Origin: Salinarimonas ramus
GTDB taxonomy: Bacteria > Pseudomonadota > Alphaproteobacteria > Rhizobiales > Beijerinckiaceae
Direction of reading: 5' to 3'
Assembly (NCBI RefSeq): GCF_014645695.1
Contig: NZ_BMMF01000003.1
Span: 248,001 to 312,000 of the forward strand
DNA length: 64,000 bases
Part shown: positions 49,282 to 57,425 of the stretch, piece after piece
How positions within the stretch are numbered: the first letter of the stretch is position 1
Layout: each line of letters opens with the position of its first letter
Made by a program: the position numbers and the translations under genes
The notes under the pieces: generated by a model
Seen by the model: the letters and a program-made list of their open reading frames with translations, nothing else
What the model was told of the DNA's origin: nothing
Database searches by the model: none

Positions 49282-50094
49282 TCACGCGTGCAGCGCGAGC
49301 CCCACGAGATCGCGCGCCCGCATCCCCACGCGCCCGCCGAGCGCCGCCGCGCGGGCGTTGAGTGCGGAGACGATCCCGTCCTCCAGCGTCGAGCGAGCAT
49401 CGCCGATCCGCGCGCTCGACGCCGCGACGGTCGCGGCGGCTATGCCGCGGGTCTCGAGCGCCGGCAACCGCGTCGTGCCGATGCCGCCGCCGGCGTCGTT
49501 GAAGAGGGCGAGCGCCGCATCCGCCTTGAGCGCGTTCCTCGGATCGCCCCCGAACAGAGCCCCGTGCGAGCCCGTCACGACCACCGCGCCGCGATCCGCG
49601 TCCGCCTTCACGAGCGCGGCGCTGTCGACGAGGACGAGCGGGCGGCGCGCGCCGGGCGGCGTCTCGACCCGGCGCGTCTCGTCGAGGGGCGCGAAGGGCG
49701 CCTCCGGCATCGCGGCCGCCTCCAGGAGGGCGGCGGCCTCGGCGCAGGCCTGCCCGGGCCGTACGCCGAGAGCGGCGGCGCGCGCATTCGCGTGCGAGAC
49801 GATCCCCCGGGCGACCATGTCGGCGGCGTCGCCGATGTCGGCGGAGGCGGCCGCCACCGTCGCCGCCGCCATGCCGGCGGCGTCGAGCCAGGCGAGCCCG
49901 CCGATGCCGGCATCGTCCTTGCCGACTCCGGCATCGTTGAGAATCACGGCCCGCACGCCGTCGCGCCGCGCGACGTAGGCCGCGTAGACGCCCCCGTGCG
50001 AGCCCGTGACGACGACCGCGCCAGCGGCACCCTCCGGCAGCCGGGTGATCGTGTCGGCCAGGAGCGGCCCCGGGGGGCGGATCTCAGGCGACAC
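49282..50094 (-). CDS. protein of two similar halves, unknown function, in a thiamine-diphosphate/TRAP cluster
   Basis: A 270-residue protein consisting of two homologous halves. AVVVTGSHGGVYAAY at about 26-40 corresponds to AVVVTGSHGALFGGD at about 169-183; ILNDAGVGKDDAGI to LFNDAGGGIGTTRL; and AAATVAAASADIGDAADMV to AAATVAASSARIGDARSTL. GSHG, NDAG and IGDA are thus conserved in both. I do not know a named family. GTG 50094 overlaps the stop of the upstream thiamine-diphosphate enzyme by 11 bases, so they are coupled. It has no signal peptide or membrane segment. The glycine-rich motifs could bind a phosphate or nucleotide. Confidence 0.75.
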   Translation of the reverse strand: MSPEIRPPGPLLADTITRLPEGAAGAVVVTGSHGGVYAAYVARRDGVRAVILNDAGVGKDDAGIGGLAWLDAAGMAAATVAAASADIGDAADMVARGIVSHANARAAALGVRPGQACAEAAALLEAAAMPEAPFAPLDETRRVETPPGARRPLVLVDSAALVKADADRGAVVVTGSHGALFGGDPRNALKADAALALFNDAGGGIGTTRLPALETRGIAAATVAASSARIGDARSTLEDGIVSALNARAAALGGRVGMRARDLVGLALHA

Positions 50095-51805
50095 GGTCGC
50101 CCTTCTTCACCTGCACCGCGCGGCTGTCGGCGGCCGGCAGCATCTTTGCCGGATCGCGGGTGACGACGAGGTCGATGACGAAGGGTCCGTCCTTGTTCGC
50201 CAGCGCCTCCTTCAGCGCGGGCGCGAGCGCGTCCGGCGTCTCGACGCGCACGCCCCTGCAGCCCATGGCCTCGGCGACGCGGGCGTAGTTCGTCTCCGCG
50301 AGGTCGGAGGACTGGTAGGCGCCCTCGCCGTACATCAGGTGCTGGAGCGCCTTGACGTAGCCGGAAGCGGCGTTGTTGACGACGATGATCGTCACCGCGA
50401 GCCCCATGCGCCGCGCCGTCTCGAGCTCGCCCAGCACCATGTTGAAGCCGCCGTCGCCGGTGATCGCCATCACCGGTCGCTCGGGCGCGGCGAGCTTCGC
50501 GCCCATGGCGCCGGGGAGCCCGTAGCCGATGGAGGCGAAGCCGCGATCGGGCAGGAAGCCACGCCCCGCTTGCCTCTGGTCGAACAGCAGCCCACCCCAA
50601 TGCGCCGCGAAGCCGCCGTCGGCGACGAGGATCGCGTCGCCCGGCAGCAGCCGGTTGAGCTCGCCGATCAGGCGGCCCATCGAGACCGGCACCTCCTCGC
50701 TCTCGAGCCGCTCGCGGGCGCTCTCGCGCCAGGCGGCCATGCGGGTGACGACCTCGTCGCTCCAGGCGGAGCGCGCGGCCGGCGGCGACTTGCCGGCGAG
50801 CGCGTCGTTGAGCGCGTTGAGACCGGCCTTGGCGTCGCCCCACAACGCCACGGCGGCGGGATAGGTGCGGTCGATCTCCTCGGCGACGATGTCGAGATGG
50901 ATCAGCGTCTTGCCCGGCGGCGGCACGGTGTAGCGCTTGGTGGCGATCTCGCCGAGCTTGCAGCCCACCGCGAGGAGCACGTCCGCCTCCGCGATCATGC
51001 CGTTGGCGATGCGGTCGTAGCGGCCGAACAGGCCCGCCGAGAGCGGCGAGGAGCACGCGACGGCGCCCTTGCCGGACATCGTGTGCGCGACGGGGATCTG
51101 GAAGCGCTCGGCGAAGGTCTGGAGCGCCTGCGCGGCCCGCGAGATGTGCACGCCGCCTCCCGCCAGGATCAGCGGGCGCTCGGCCCCGGCGAGCAGCGCG
51201 GCGGCCTCGGCCAGCGCGTGCGCGTCCGGGCGCGCGCGCAGCGCCGGCGCCATCTGGTAGCGGGCGTTCGCGGTCAGGCTCTCGGGATCGAGCGCGATCG
51301 TGTCGTGGCACACGTCCTCGGGCACGATCAGCGCCACCGGTCCCGGCCGGCCCGTGGTCGCGACCGCGAAGGCGCGGCGCACGAGCTCGGGCAGGCGCGC
51401 CGTCACCTCGACGCGGATGACCTCCTTCACCGCCGGGCGCAGGATCTCGGCCTGATGCGCCTCCTGCGTCATGTTCTTCCAGGAATGGGCGCGGTGCGTG
51501 TCGCCCACGATGGCGACGATGGGCGAGCCGGCGTTGAGCGCCTCGACCAGCCCCGTGACGAGGTTCGTCGCGCCCGGCCCCAGCGTCGCGTCGACGAGGC
51601 CGACGCGCCCCGACACCTTGGCGTAGGCGTCCGCCGCGAAGGCGCCGCAGCGCTCGTCGTTGATGAGCGAATGCGACAGCCCGAGCCGCCGGCAGGCGTC
51701 GTAGAAGGGCAGGAGCTGGAAGCCCCCCATCCCGAAGATCGGCCCCGCCCCGTGCGCCTGCAGCATCCGCGCGAGCACCTCGCCGCCGGTCATCTCGTTG
51801 GTCAT
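50084..51805 (-). CDS. thiamine-diphosphate enzyme, acetolactate-synthase-like
   Basis: A 573-residue enzyme of the acetolactate synthase/benzoylformate decarboxylase superfamily. The catalytic glutamate is in LINDERCGAFAADAYAK near residue 45, the central FAD/dehydrogenase-like domain follows (LILAGGGVHISRAAQAL), and the thiamine-diphosphate motif is GDGGFNMVLGEL to VNN near 440-470. It cleaves or joins a 2-oxo acid; the exact reaction is unknown. It is not the biosynthetic acetolactate synthase because no small subunit is present. ATG 51805 starts the family sequence; the frame upstream lies in repeat C. Confidence 0.87.
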   Translation of the reverse strand: MTNEMTGGEVLARMLQAHGAGPIFGMGGFQLLPFYDACRRLGLSHSLINDERCGAFAADAYAKVSGRVGLVDATLGPGATNLVTGLVEALNAGSPIVAIVGDTHRAHSWKNMTQEAHQAEILRPAVKEVIRVEVTARLPELVRRAFAVATTGRPGPVALIVPEDVCHDTIALDPESLTANARYQMAPALRARPDAHALAEAAALLAGAERPLILAGGGVHISRAAQALQTFAERFQIPVAHTMSGKGAVACSSPLSAGLFGRYDRIANGMIAEADVLLAVGCKLGEIATKRYTVPPPGKTLIHLDIVAEEIDRTYPAAVALWGDAKAGLNALNDALAGKSPPAARSAWSDEVVTRMAAWRESARERLESEEVPVSMGRLIGELNRLLPGDAILVADGGFAAHWGGLLFDQRQAGRGFLPDRGFASIGYGLPGAMGAKLAAPERPVMAITGDGGFNMVLGELETARRMGLAVTIIVVNNAASGYVKALQHLMYGEGAYQSSDLAETNYARVAEAMGCRGVRVETPDALAPALKEALANKDGPFVIDLVVTRDPAKMLPAADSRAVQVKKGDRVA

Positions 51806-51831
51806 CTCGGCCTTTCCTTCTCTCAACCGTT

Positions 51832-51981
51832 CTCCCCTCTCCCGGATGGGAGAGGGGCCGTGGGTGAGGGTGTCCGGCATCGAGTCGAAGCTCCGAAGCG
51901 GACTGCAGCGGGCGAGGTCGAGCCTCTCCCGCAGACGGCATTCCCTCACCCCCGACCCCTCTCCCTCACGGGAAAGGGGAG
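51832..51981. repeat. intergenic palindromic repeat, copy C
   Basis: The arms 51832-51870 and 51943-51981 are inverted copies with 33 of 39 bases identical, around about 70 bases. Both arms contain smaller palindromes. It occupies the 177-base space between the large TRAP permease gene and the thiamine-diphosphate enzyme gene and touches the permease stop. It is similar in style to copies A and D (CTCCC/GGGAG blocks) but not identical in arm sequence. Confidence 0.8.
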
Positions 51982-51982
51982 C

Positions 51983-53281
51983 TCACGTCACCCGATACCC
52001 GAGCACGCGCGGCAGCCACAGCGCGATCTCGGGGAAGGCGATCACCAGCACGAGCGCGACCACCATGGCGCCGACGAGCCAGAACACCCAGCGGAAGGTC
52101 GTCTCCATGGGCACGTTGGCGACCTTGGCCGTCACCATGAGGTTCACCGCGACGGGGGGCGTCACCTGGCCGATGGCGATGTTGATCGCCATGACGACGC
52201 CGAACCAGACCTGGGACCAGCCGAAGGTCTGCATCACCGGCACGAGCAGCGGCAGGGTGATGAGGAAGATCGACACGCCGTCGAGCACCATGCCGGCCAA
52301 GAGCAGGAGCGCCATGACCACGGCGAGCGTCACCCATTCGGAGGCCGAGAGCGCGATGATCAGGTCCGCCGCCGCGCGGAAGGCGCCCATGGTCGAGCCG
52401 GCCCAGGCGAAGAGGCCCGCGAGCGAGATGATGAGCATCAGCACGCCCGAGATCTTCGCCGCGTCGACGAAGCAGCGATACACCTCCGCGACGCCCATCG
52501 TGCGGTAGAACAGCGTGCCGACGAGGAGGCCGTAGACGGCGGCGACGACCGCCGTCTCCGTGGGCGTGAACAGGCCCGAGCGCAGGCCGCCGAGGATGAT
52601 GACGGGCGCCATCAGGCCGGGCAGCGCGCGATAGAGGCTCTCCCAGAACGGCGGGCGGGCGAAGCCTTCGTTCGCGCCGAAATCGTGCTTTCGCGACAGG
52701 ATCATGGTGGGCACGGCGATGGCGAGGCCGACCAGGAGCCCGGGAAAGAGCCCCGCCGCGAAGAGCGCGCGCAGGTCCACGCCCGGCACCATGATGGCGT
52801 AGACGATGAGCGCGATGGAGGGCGGGATCAGGATCGCGGTCGCGGCGGAGGCCGCGATGACGGAGGCCGAGAAGGGCTTCGGGTAGCCCGCCTTCAGCAT
52901 GGAGGGCACCATCACGGTGGCCACCGCCGCGGCGTCGGCGACGCCGGAGCCGGACATGCCGCCCATGATCAGGCAGACCAGGATCGCGACGAGCGCGAGC
53001 CCGCCCCGCCGCGGGCCGACGATCGCCTGCGCGAAGACGACGAGGCGCGTCGCGACGCCCGAGCGCTCGAACACCATGCCCGTGAGGATGAAGAGCGGGA
53101 TGGCGATGAGCGGGTATTTCGCCACCGCGTTGTAGGTGTTCGTCCCCACCATCGCCAGCGCGGTGAGGTCGAGGCCGACGACGATGCCGATGGCGCCGGC
53201 GACGCCGAGCGCCACCGCGATGGGCGTGCCGACGACGAGCAGGACAGCGAAGGCGAGGAGCAGGATCAGGTTGGGATCCAT
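51983..53281 (-). CDS. dctM: TRAP transporter large permease DctM
   Basis: A 432-residue inner-membrane protein with about 12 helices, the sodium-coupled transport subunit of a tripartite ATP-independent periplasmic (TRAP) system. Marks are GMSGSGVADAAAVATVMVP, ATAILIPPSIALIVYAIM and the late GQVTPPVAVNLMV. Its ATG shares one base with the stop of the small permease gene. Ligand unknown; a carboxylate is the usual substrate. Confidence 0.95.
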   Translation of the reverse strand: MDPNLILLLAFAVLLVVGTPIAVALGVAGAIGIVVGLDLTALAMVGTNTYNAVAKYPLIAIPLFILTGMVFERSGVATRLVVFAQAIVGPRRGGLALVAILVCLIMGGMSGSGVADAAAVATVMVPSMLKAGYPKPFSASVIAASAATAILIPPSIALIVYAIMVPGVDLRALFAAGLFPGLLVGLAIAVPTMILSRKHDFGANEGFARPPFWESLYRALPGLMAPVIILGGLRSGLFTPTETAVVAAVYGLLVGTLFYRTMGVAEVYRCFVDAAKISGVLMLIISLAGLFAWAGSTMGAFRAAADLIIALSASEWVTLAVVMALLLLAGMVLDGVSIFLITLPLLVPVMQTFGWSQVWFGVVMAINIAIGQVTPPVAVNLMVTAKVANVPMETTFRWVFWLVGAMVVALVLVIAFPEIALWLPRVLGYRVT

Positions 53282-53820
53282 CAGCGCACCCGCCCCCGGA
53301 AGACCGCGATCGCCCGCCCGATCACGCGCCCGAGGATGGCGAGCGACAGGAGCGGGAGCCAGACCGTGTAGATCCAGGCCGGGTAGCCGAGGCCCGGCGA
53401 GGTCTCCTCCCAGTACCATTCGTCCCAGGTCACCTGCGCGCCGTAATAGACGATGAGCGCGAACATCGCCGTCGTCGCGAGAAGCGTCGCGGCCTCGGCG
53501 AGGAGGCGCGTGCGCGGGCCCATCAGCTCGAGGAAGAAGGTGATGCGGATGTGCTCGTTCGTCGCGAAGGCGGCCGACGCGCCCACGAAGGTCATGAAGA
53601 CGAGGAGGAAGACCGAGAACTCCTCCGTGAAGGCGAAGGAGACGTTCGTCAGGTAGCGCACCACCACGTTCCCGAACGAGATCGCCACGATGAGCGCCAT
53701 GGCGGCGGCGCCGAGCGCCTCCTCGATCTTCACCGGCACGCGCGCGTGCGGCGCGAGGTTTTCGGGCGCCTCGGTACGGGTCGTGTCGCGCACGTCGGTG
53801 AGGGGATCGTCGTGAGACAT
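53281..53820 (-). CDS. dctQ: TRAP transporter small permease DctQ
   Basis: A 179-residue protein with four helices (from ALGAAAMALIVAISFGNVVV, the first helix, to LLSLAILGRVIGRAIAVF). EEFSVFLLVFMTFVGASAAF is the conserved second helix. Paired with the large permease by overlap. The frame is open further upstream through repeat D, but ATG 53820 begins the family sequence. Confidence 0.92.
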   Translation of the reverse strand: MSHDDPLTDVRDTTRTEAPENLAPHARVPVKIEEALGAAAMALIVAISFGNVVVRYLTNVSFAFTEEFSVFLLVFMTFVGASAAFATNEHIRITFFLELMGPRTRLLAEAATLLATTAMFALIVYYGAQVTWDEWYWEETSPGLGYPAWIYTVWLPLLSLAILGRVIGRAIAVFRGRVR

Positions 53821-53868
53821 GGAAGCTCGTCGTCGCTCGAAGGCGCTGGCGGCAAGCGCGACGCCGAT

Positions 53869-53992
53869 ACCTCCCCGCAGGGGAGGTGGGCCGCGAAGCG
53901 GACCGGTGGGGGCGATGGGGTGGAGGCGAAGCCCTGGGCTCGCCCCCACCCGTCGGCTCGTGCCGAGCCGCCGACCTCCCCTGCGGGGAGGT
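53869..53992. repeat. intergenic palindromic repeat, copy D
   Basis: A perfect 19-bp inverted repeat (53869-53887 and 53974-53992), each arm itself nearly palindromic, encloses about 86 bases with GGCCGCGAAGCGG and GGCTCGTGCCGAGCC palindromes. It lies between the TRAP binding-protein and small-permease genes, splitting the operon. No gene is seen in it. Confidence 0.85.
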
Positions 53993-54027
53993 GACGACCC
54001 GCGCCGTCGCACGTGATCGTTCTCGCG

Positions 54028-55056
54028 TCACCGGTTGGCGACGGACTCCTCGGCCGTCTTCACGAGGTCGGCGCCGATCGTCTGCGTCCACTGCTCGTAG
54101 ACCGGGCGGGTGGCGTCGACGAAGGCCTGGCGCTCCTCGTCCGAGAGGCGCACCACGTTCACGCCGTAGCCCTCGATCTCGGAGATCAGGCTCTCGTCAC
54201 CGTCGGTGAGACCCTTGCGGGCGACCTCGATACCGTGGGCGCCGGCGTCGAGCGCGGCCTGGCGGACGATCTCCTGGTCCTCGGCGGTGAACGAGTCCCA
54301 GACCTCCTGGTTGACCGCGAAGATCAGCGGGTCGGCGACGTAGTGCCAGAGCGTCACGTTCGTCTGCCCGAGCTCGTGCATCTTGAGCACGGTGTAGATG
54401 GTCAGCGGGTTCTCCTGCCCGTCGACGGCGCCCGTCGTCAGCGCCGGCTGGGCGTCGGCCCAGGACATCTGCGTCGGGTTGGCGCCGAGCGCGGAGAAGA
54501 TGTCGTTGAAGATCGGCGAGCCGACCACGCGCATCTTCAGCCCCTCCATGTCGGCGGGCGTCCGGATGGCGCGCTGGGAGTTCGTCACCTCGCGAAAGCC
54601 GTTCTCGGCCCAGGCGAGGGGCACGACGCCGTTCTCCTCGATCAGCTCGAAGATGCGCTCGCCGACGGGCCCCTGCGTCAGGGCGTCGAGGGCGGCGTAG
54701 TCCGGCATGAGGAAGGGCAGCGCGAAGACGTTCATCTCCGGGATCTGCGGCGACCAGTTGATGGTCGAGCCCACCGCCATGTCGATGATGCCCCGGCGCA
54801 TGGCCGTGAACTCGCGGGTCTGCTCGCCCTGGACGAGCTGGGCGCCCGGATAGAGCTTCATGACGATGCGCCCGTCCGTGCGCTCGGCCACGAGGTCGGC
54901 CCAGCGCTGGGCGGCGATGCCCCACGGGAACGGCGGCGGCACCACCGTCGAGACGCGGTACTCGTCCTTGTAGTCCTGCGCGCTCGCGCCGCCGGCGAGC
55001 GGCAGGACGAGCGCGGCGGCGGCGGCGATGACCGCGATCGGCTTCCAGATACGCAT
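54028..55056 (-). CDS. dctP: TRAP transporter substrate-binding protein DctP
   Basis: A 342-residue exported binding protein (signal peptide IAVIAAAAALVLPLAGGASA). Motifs include the carboxylate-binding arginine in MEGLKMRVVGSP and the AQPALTTGAVDGQENPLT region, both conserved in DctP-type receptors. It delivers the ligand to the DctQM permease encoded downstream. The ligand is unknown; its place behind the E1 genes suggests a 2-oxo or hydroxy acid. Confidence 0.93.
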   Translation of the reverse strand: MRIWKPIAVIAAAAALVLPLAGGASAQDYKDEYRVSTVVPPPFPWGIAAQRWADLVAERTDGRIVMKLYPGAQLVQGEQTREFTAMRRGIIDMAVGSTINWSPQIPEMNVFALPFLMPDYAALDALTQGPVGERIFELIEENGVVPLAWAENGFREVTNSQRAIRTPADMEGLKMRVVGSPIFNDIFSALGANPTQMSWADAQPALTTGAVDGQENPLTIYTVLKMHELGQTNVTLWHYVADPLIFAVNQEVWDSFTAEDQEIVRQAALDAGAHGIEVARKGLTDGDESLISEIEGYGVNVVRLSDEERQAFVDATRPVYEQWTQTIGADLVKTAEESVANR

Positions 55057-55095
55057 GGCCTCAGGTCCTCCCTTGGTGTTCTTCTCTCGTTTTCC

Positions 55096-56088
55096 TCACG
55101 ATGCGATCGCGGCGGCCGGCGCGGTCGTGGCGCGCGCGGCGGCGACGATCGCCTCGGGGCTCACCCGCGCCATGTCCTCGAGGGGCGGCGCGTAGGCGAC
55201 GGGGATGCGCGGCGCGCCGAGGCGCCGGACCGGCGCCGCGAGCCGTGCGTGCAGATGCTCGGCGACGAAGGCCGCGATCTCGGCGCCGAAGCCCGCGACC
55301 GTCACCGCCTCGTGCACGACGAGGAGGCGGCGCGTGCGCTCGACGGAGGCGAGAACGCGGTCGCGATCCCAGGGCCAGAGCGTGCGCAGGTCGATCACCT
55401 CCGCCTCGATCCCCTCCGCGGCGAGCGTCCCCGCCGCCTCGAGGCAGCGCCGGCGCATGCCCGACCAGGTGACGATCGTCAGGTCGCGCCCCTCCCGCGC
55501 GGTGTCGGCGACGCCGATCGGCACGAGGTGCTCGGCGTCCGGCACCTCGCCTTCCGCGGCCCAGAGGTCCTTGTGCTCGAGATAGACGACCGGGTCGTCG
55601 GCGCGGATGGCGCTCTTGAGGAGGCCGAGATTGTCCGCGGGCGTGCCCGGCGCCACCACGACGAGGCCCGGCACGTGGGCGTACCAGGCCTCGAGCGATT
55701 GCGAGTGCTGGGCGGCGGAGGAGCGCCACATGCCCACGGGCTGGCGCGCGACGAGGGGCACCTTCGCCTGTCCGCCGAACATGAAGCGCGCCTTCGCCGC
55801 CTGGTTGATCAGCTCGTCCGTCGCGCACAGCGCGAAGTCCGAGAAGCGCATCTCCACCACGGGCCGAGTGCCCGCGAGCGCCGCGCCGACGGCGGCGCCC
55901 ATGATGCAGGCCTCCGAGATCGGCGTGTCGGCGATGCGCGCCGCGCCGAAGCGCTGCTGCAGGCCCTTGTACTGGCCGAAGACGCCGCCGCGGCCGAGAT
56001 CCTCGCCGAGCGCCCAGACCGCGGGGTCGCGCTCCATCTCCTCGGCGAGCGCGCGGGTCGAGGCCGCGAGATAGGTCGTGATCGCCAT
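55096..56088 (-). CDS. thiamine-diphosphate-dependent dehydrogenase E1, beta subunit
   Basis: A 330-residue subunit similar to AcoB or pyruvate/branched-chain 2-oxoacid dehydrogenase E1 beta. It has GEDLGRGGVFGQYKGL (including the glutamate that activates thiamine diphosphate), RIADTPISEACIMGAAVG and LIDLRTL-like EVIDLRTLWPWD. Its ATG directly follows the TAG stop of the alpha subunit. No E2 or E3 gene is in the window, so it may act with an E2 elsewhere or as a free-standing enzyme (acetoin or other). Confidence 0.92.
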   Translation of the reverse strand: MAITTYLAASTRALAEEMERDPAVWALGEDLGRGGVFGQYKGLQQRFGAARIADTPISEACIMGAAVGAALAGTRPVVEMRFSDFALCATDELINQAAKARFMFGGQAKVPLVARQPVGMWRSSAAQHSQSLEAWYAHVPGLVVVAPGTPADNLGLLKSAIRADDPVVYLEHKDLWAAEGEVPDAEHLVPIGVADTAREGRDLTIVTWSGMRRRCLEAAGTLAAEGIEAEVIDLRTLWPWDRDRVLASVERTRRLLVVHEAVTVAGFGAEIAAFVAEHLHARLAAPVRRLGAPRIPVAYAPPLEDMARVSPEAIVAAARATTAPAAAIAS

Positions 56089-57102
56089 CTAGAAGGCCCT
56101 CACCGCGGGGTCGCCGATGTCCTGCACGTCGGCATAGGCCGCCTCCGGCGCCGGCCAGGGCGCGGCGGCGGCGTTCGCCAGCACGTCCGCCATCTCGGCC
56201 TCGGCACGAGTGCGCGCCTCCTCGAGCCGCGCCGCATCGACGCCGGCATGCGCGAGCGCGTCGGCGAGGCGCCGGATCGGGTCGCGCCCGCGCCAGGCCT
56301 CCACCTCGGCGGCGTCGCGATAGGGCGCGGCATCCGCCGCGGTGTGGCCGGTGATGCGGTAGGTGCGCACGTGCAGGAGCCGTGGCCCCTCCCCCGCCCG
56401 CACGTCGTCGATGGCGGCACGTGCCGCCTCGTCGAGGGCGAGGGCGTCGTTGCCGTCGAGGATCTGCGCGGGGATGCCCAGGCTCTGCGCCCGCGCCGCG
56501 GCGCCCTCCCCCGCCGTGAGATCGGCGGTGCGCGTCGTCGCCGACCAGCCATTGTCCTCGCACACGAACAGGACGGGGAGGTGGAAGATCTTCGCCCAGT
56601 TCAGCCCTTCGAGGAACGGCCCGCGATTGATGGCGCCGTCGCCGAACAGGCAGGCGACGATCTCCGTCCCGCCGCGAAGCCGGATCGCGTGCGCGGCGCC
56701 CACCGCGATGGGGATGTTCGCCGAGACGACGCCATTGGCGCCGAGCATGCCCACGGAGAAGTCGGCGATGTGCATGGAGCCGCCTTTGCCGCCGCAGGTG
56801 CCGCCCTCGCGCCCGAACAGCTCGCGCATCATCGCCTGCGCATCCGCGCCCTTGGCGAGCGTGTGGCCGTGGCCGCGATGGGTGGAGAGCAGGAGATCGG
56901 CGCGTGCGAGGTTGAGGCACACGGCGGTGGCCACCGCCTCCTGGCCGATCGATGGATGGATCGCGCCGCGAACGTGCCCGTCGGCGAGGCCGCGCAGGGC
57001 CGCCTCCTCGAAGGCGCGGATGCGCCACATCGTATCGAGATGGTGGAGGAGCCGCTCGCGATCGAGATTGGGCGGCGGGCCGCCGTCGGCCGGCCCGTTC
57101 AT
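56089..57102 (-). CDS. thiamine-diphosphate-dependent dehydrogenase E1, alpha subunit
   Basis: A 337-residue subunit similar to AcoA or PdhA. It has THRGHGHTLAKGADAQAMM, GREGGTCGGKGGSMHIADF, and the thiamine-diphosphate motif GDGAINRGPFLEGLN ending CEDN. It forms a heterotetramer with the beta subunit. It is the first gene of the minus-strand operon that continues into the TRAP transporter. The upstream space holds a perfect 6-bp inverted repeat at 57193-57209. Confidence 0.92.
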   Translation of the reverse strand: MNGPADGGPPPNLDRERLLHHLDTMWRIRAFEEAALRGLADGHVRGAIHPSIGQEAVATAVCLNLARADLLLSTHRGHGHTLAKGADAQAMMRELFGREGGTCGGKGGSMHIADFSVGMLGANGVVSANIPIAVGAAHAIRLRGGTEIVACLFGDGAINRGPFLEGLNWAKIFHLPVLFVCEDNGWSATTRTADLTAGEGAAARAQSLGIPAQILDGNDALALDEAARAAIDDVRAGEGPRLLHVRTYRITGHTAADAAPYRDAAEVEAWRGRDPIRRLADALAHAGVDAARLEEARTRAEAEMADVLANAAAAPWPAPEAAYADVQDIGDPAVRAF

Positions 57103-57192
57103 GCCACCCGCCCCGACGCCGCTGCCGGCCGCGCACGCGTCCCCGGCCCGATGGCGCCCGTCGCCCCGGTCATGCCGTTCCTCCCTCGTATC

Positions 57193-57209
57193 GGAGCGAT
57201 TTGCGCTCC
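57193..57209. promoter_or_regulatory. inverted repeat between divergent E1 and aminotransferase genes
   Basis: GGAGCG-ATTTG-CGCTCC is a perfect 6-bp inverted repeat, extended imperfectly by ATC/GGAT, 90 bases upstream of the E1 alpha start. It could be an operator for a regulator encoded elsewhere. No regulator gene lies beside it. Confidence 0.35.
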
Positions 57210-57425
57210 GGATCGCCTCTCACGGGCGTTTGACGACGAGACTAGACCCGTTTTCGCGAGCGCGGCAAGGGGGAGTCCCGCCTGCGCATTTCCGCTCGGG
57301 AAGCCCTGGGATGCGCCATGCGATGCACGAAGACCCCGCGCGCGATCTTTCGCGGCGACGCGGCGCGCCGTTCCTCCTATGGTCCCGCCCACGAACCGGA
57401 AGAACCTTCGCGACACGAGCCCTCG

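Noticed and set aside
50006-53371. 1121-codon plus-strand open frame opposite the TRAP and thiamine-diphosphate genes
   Set aside because: Antisense shadow rich in His, Arg, Asp and Gly; it also runs through repeat copy C.
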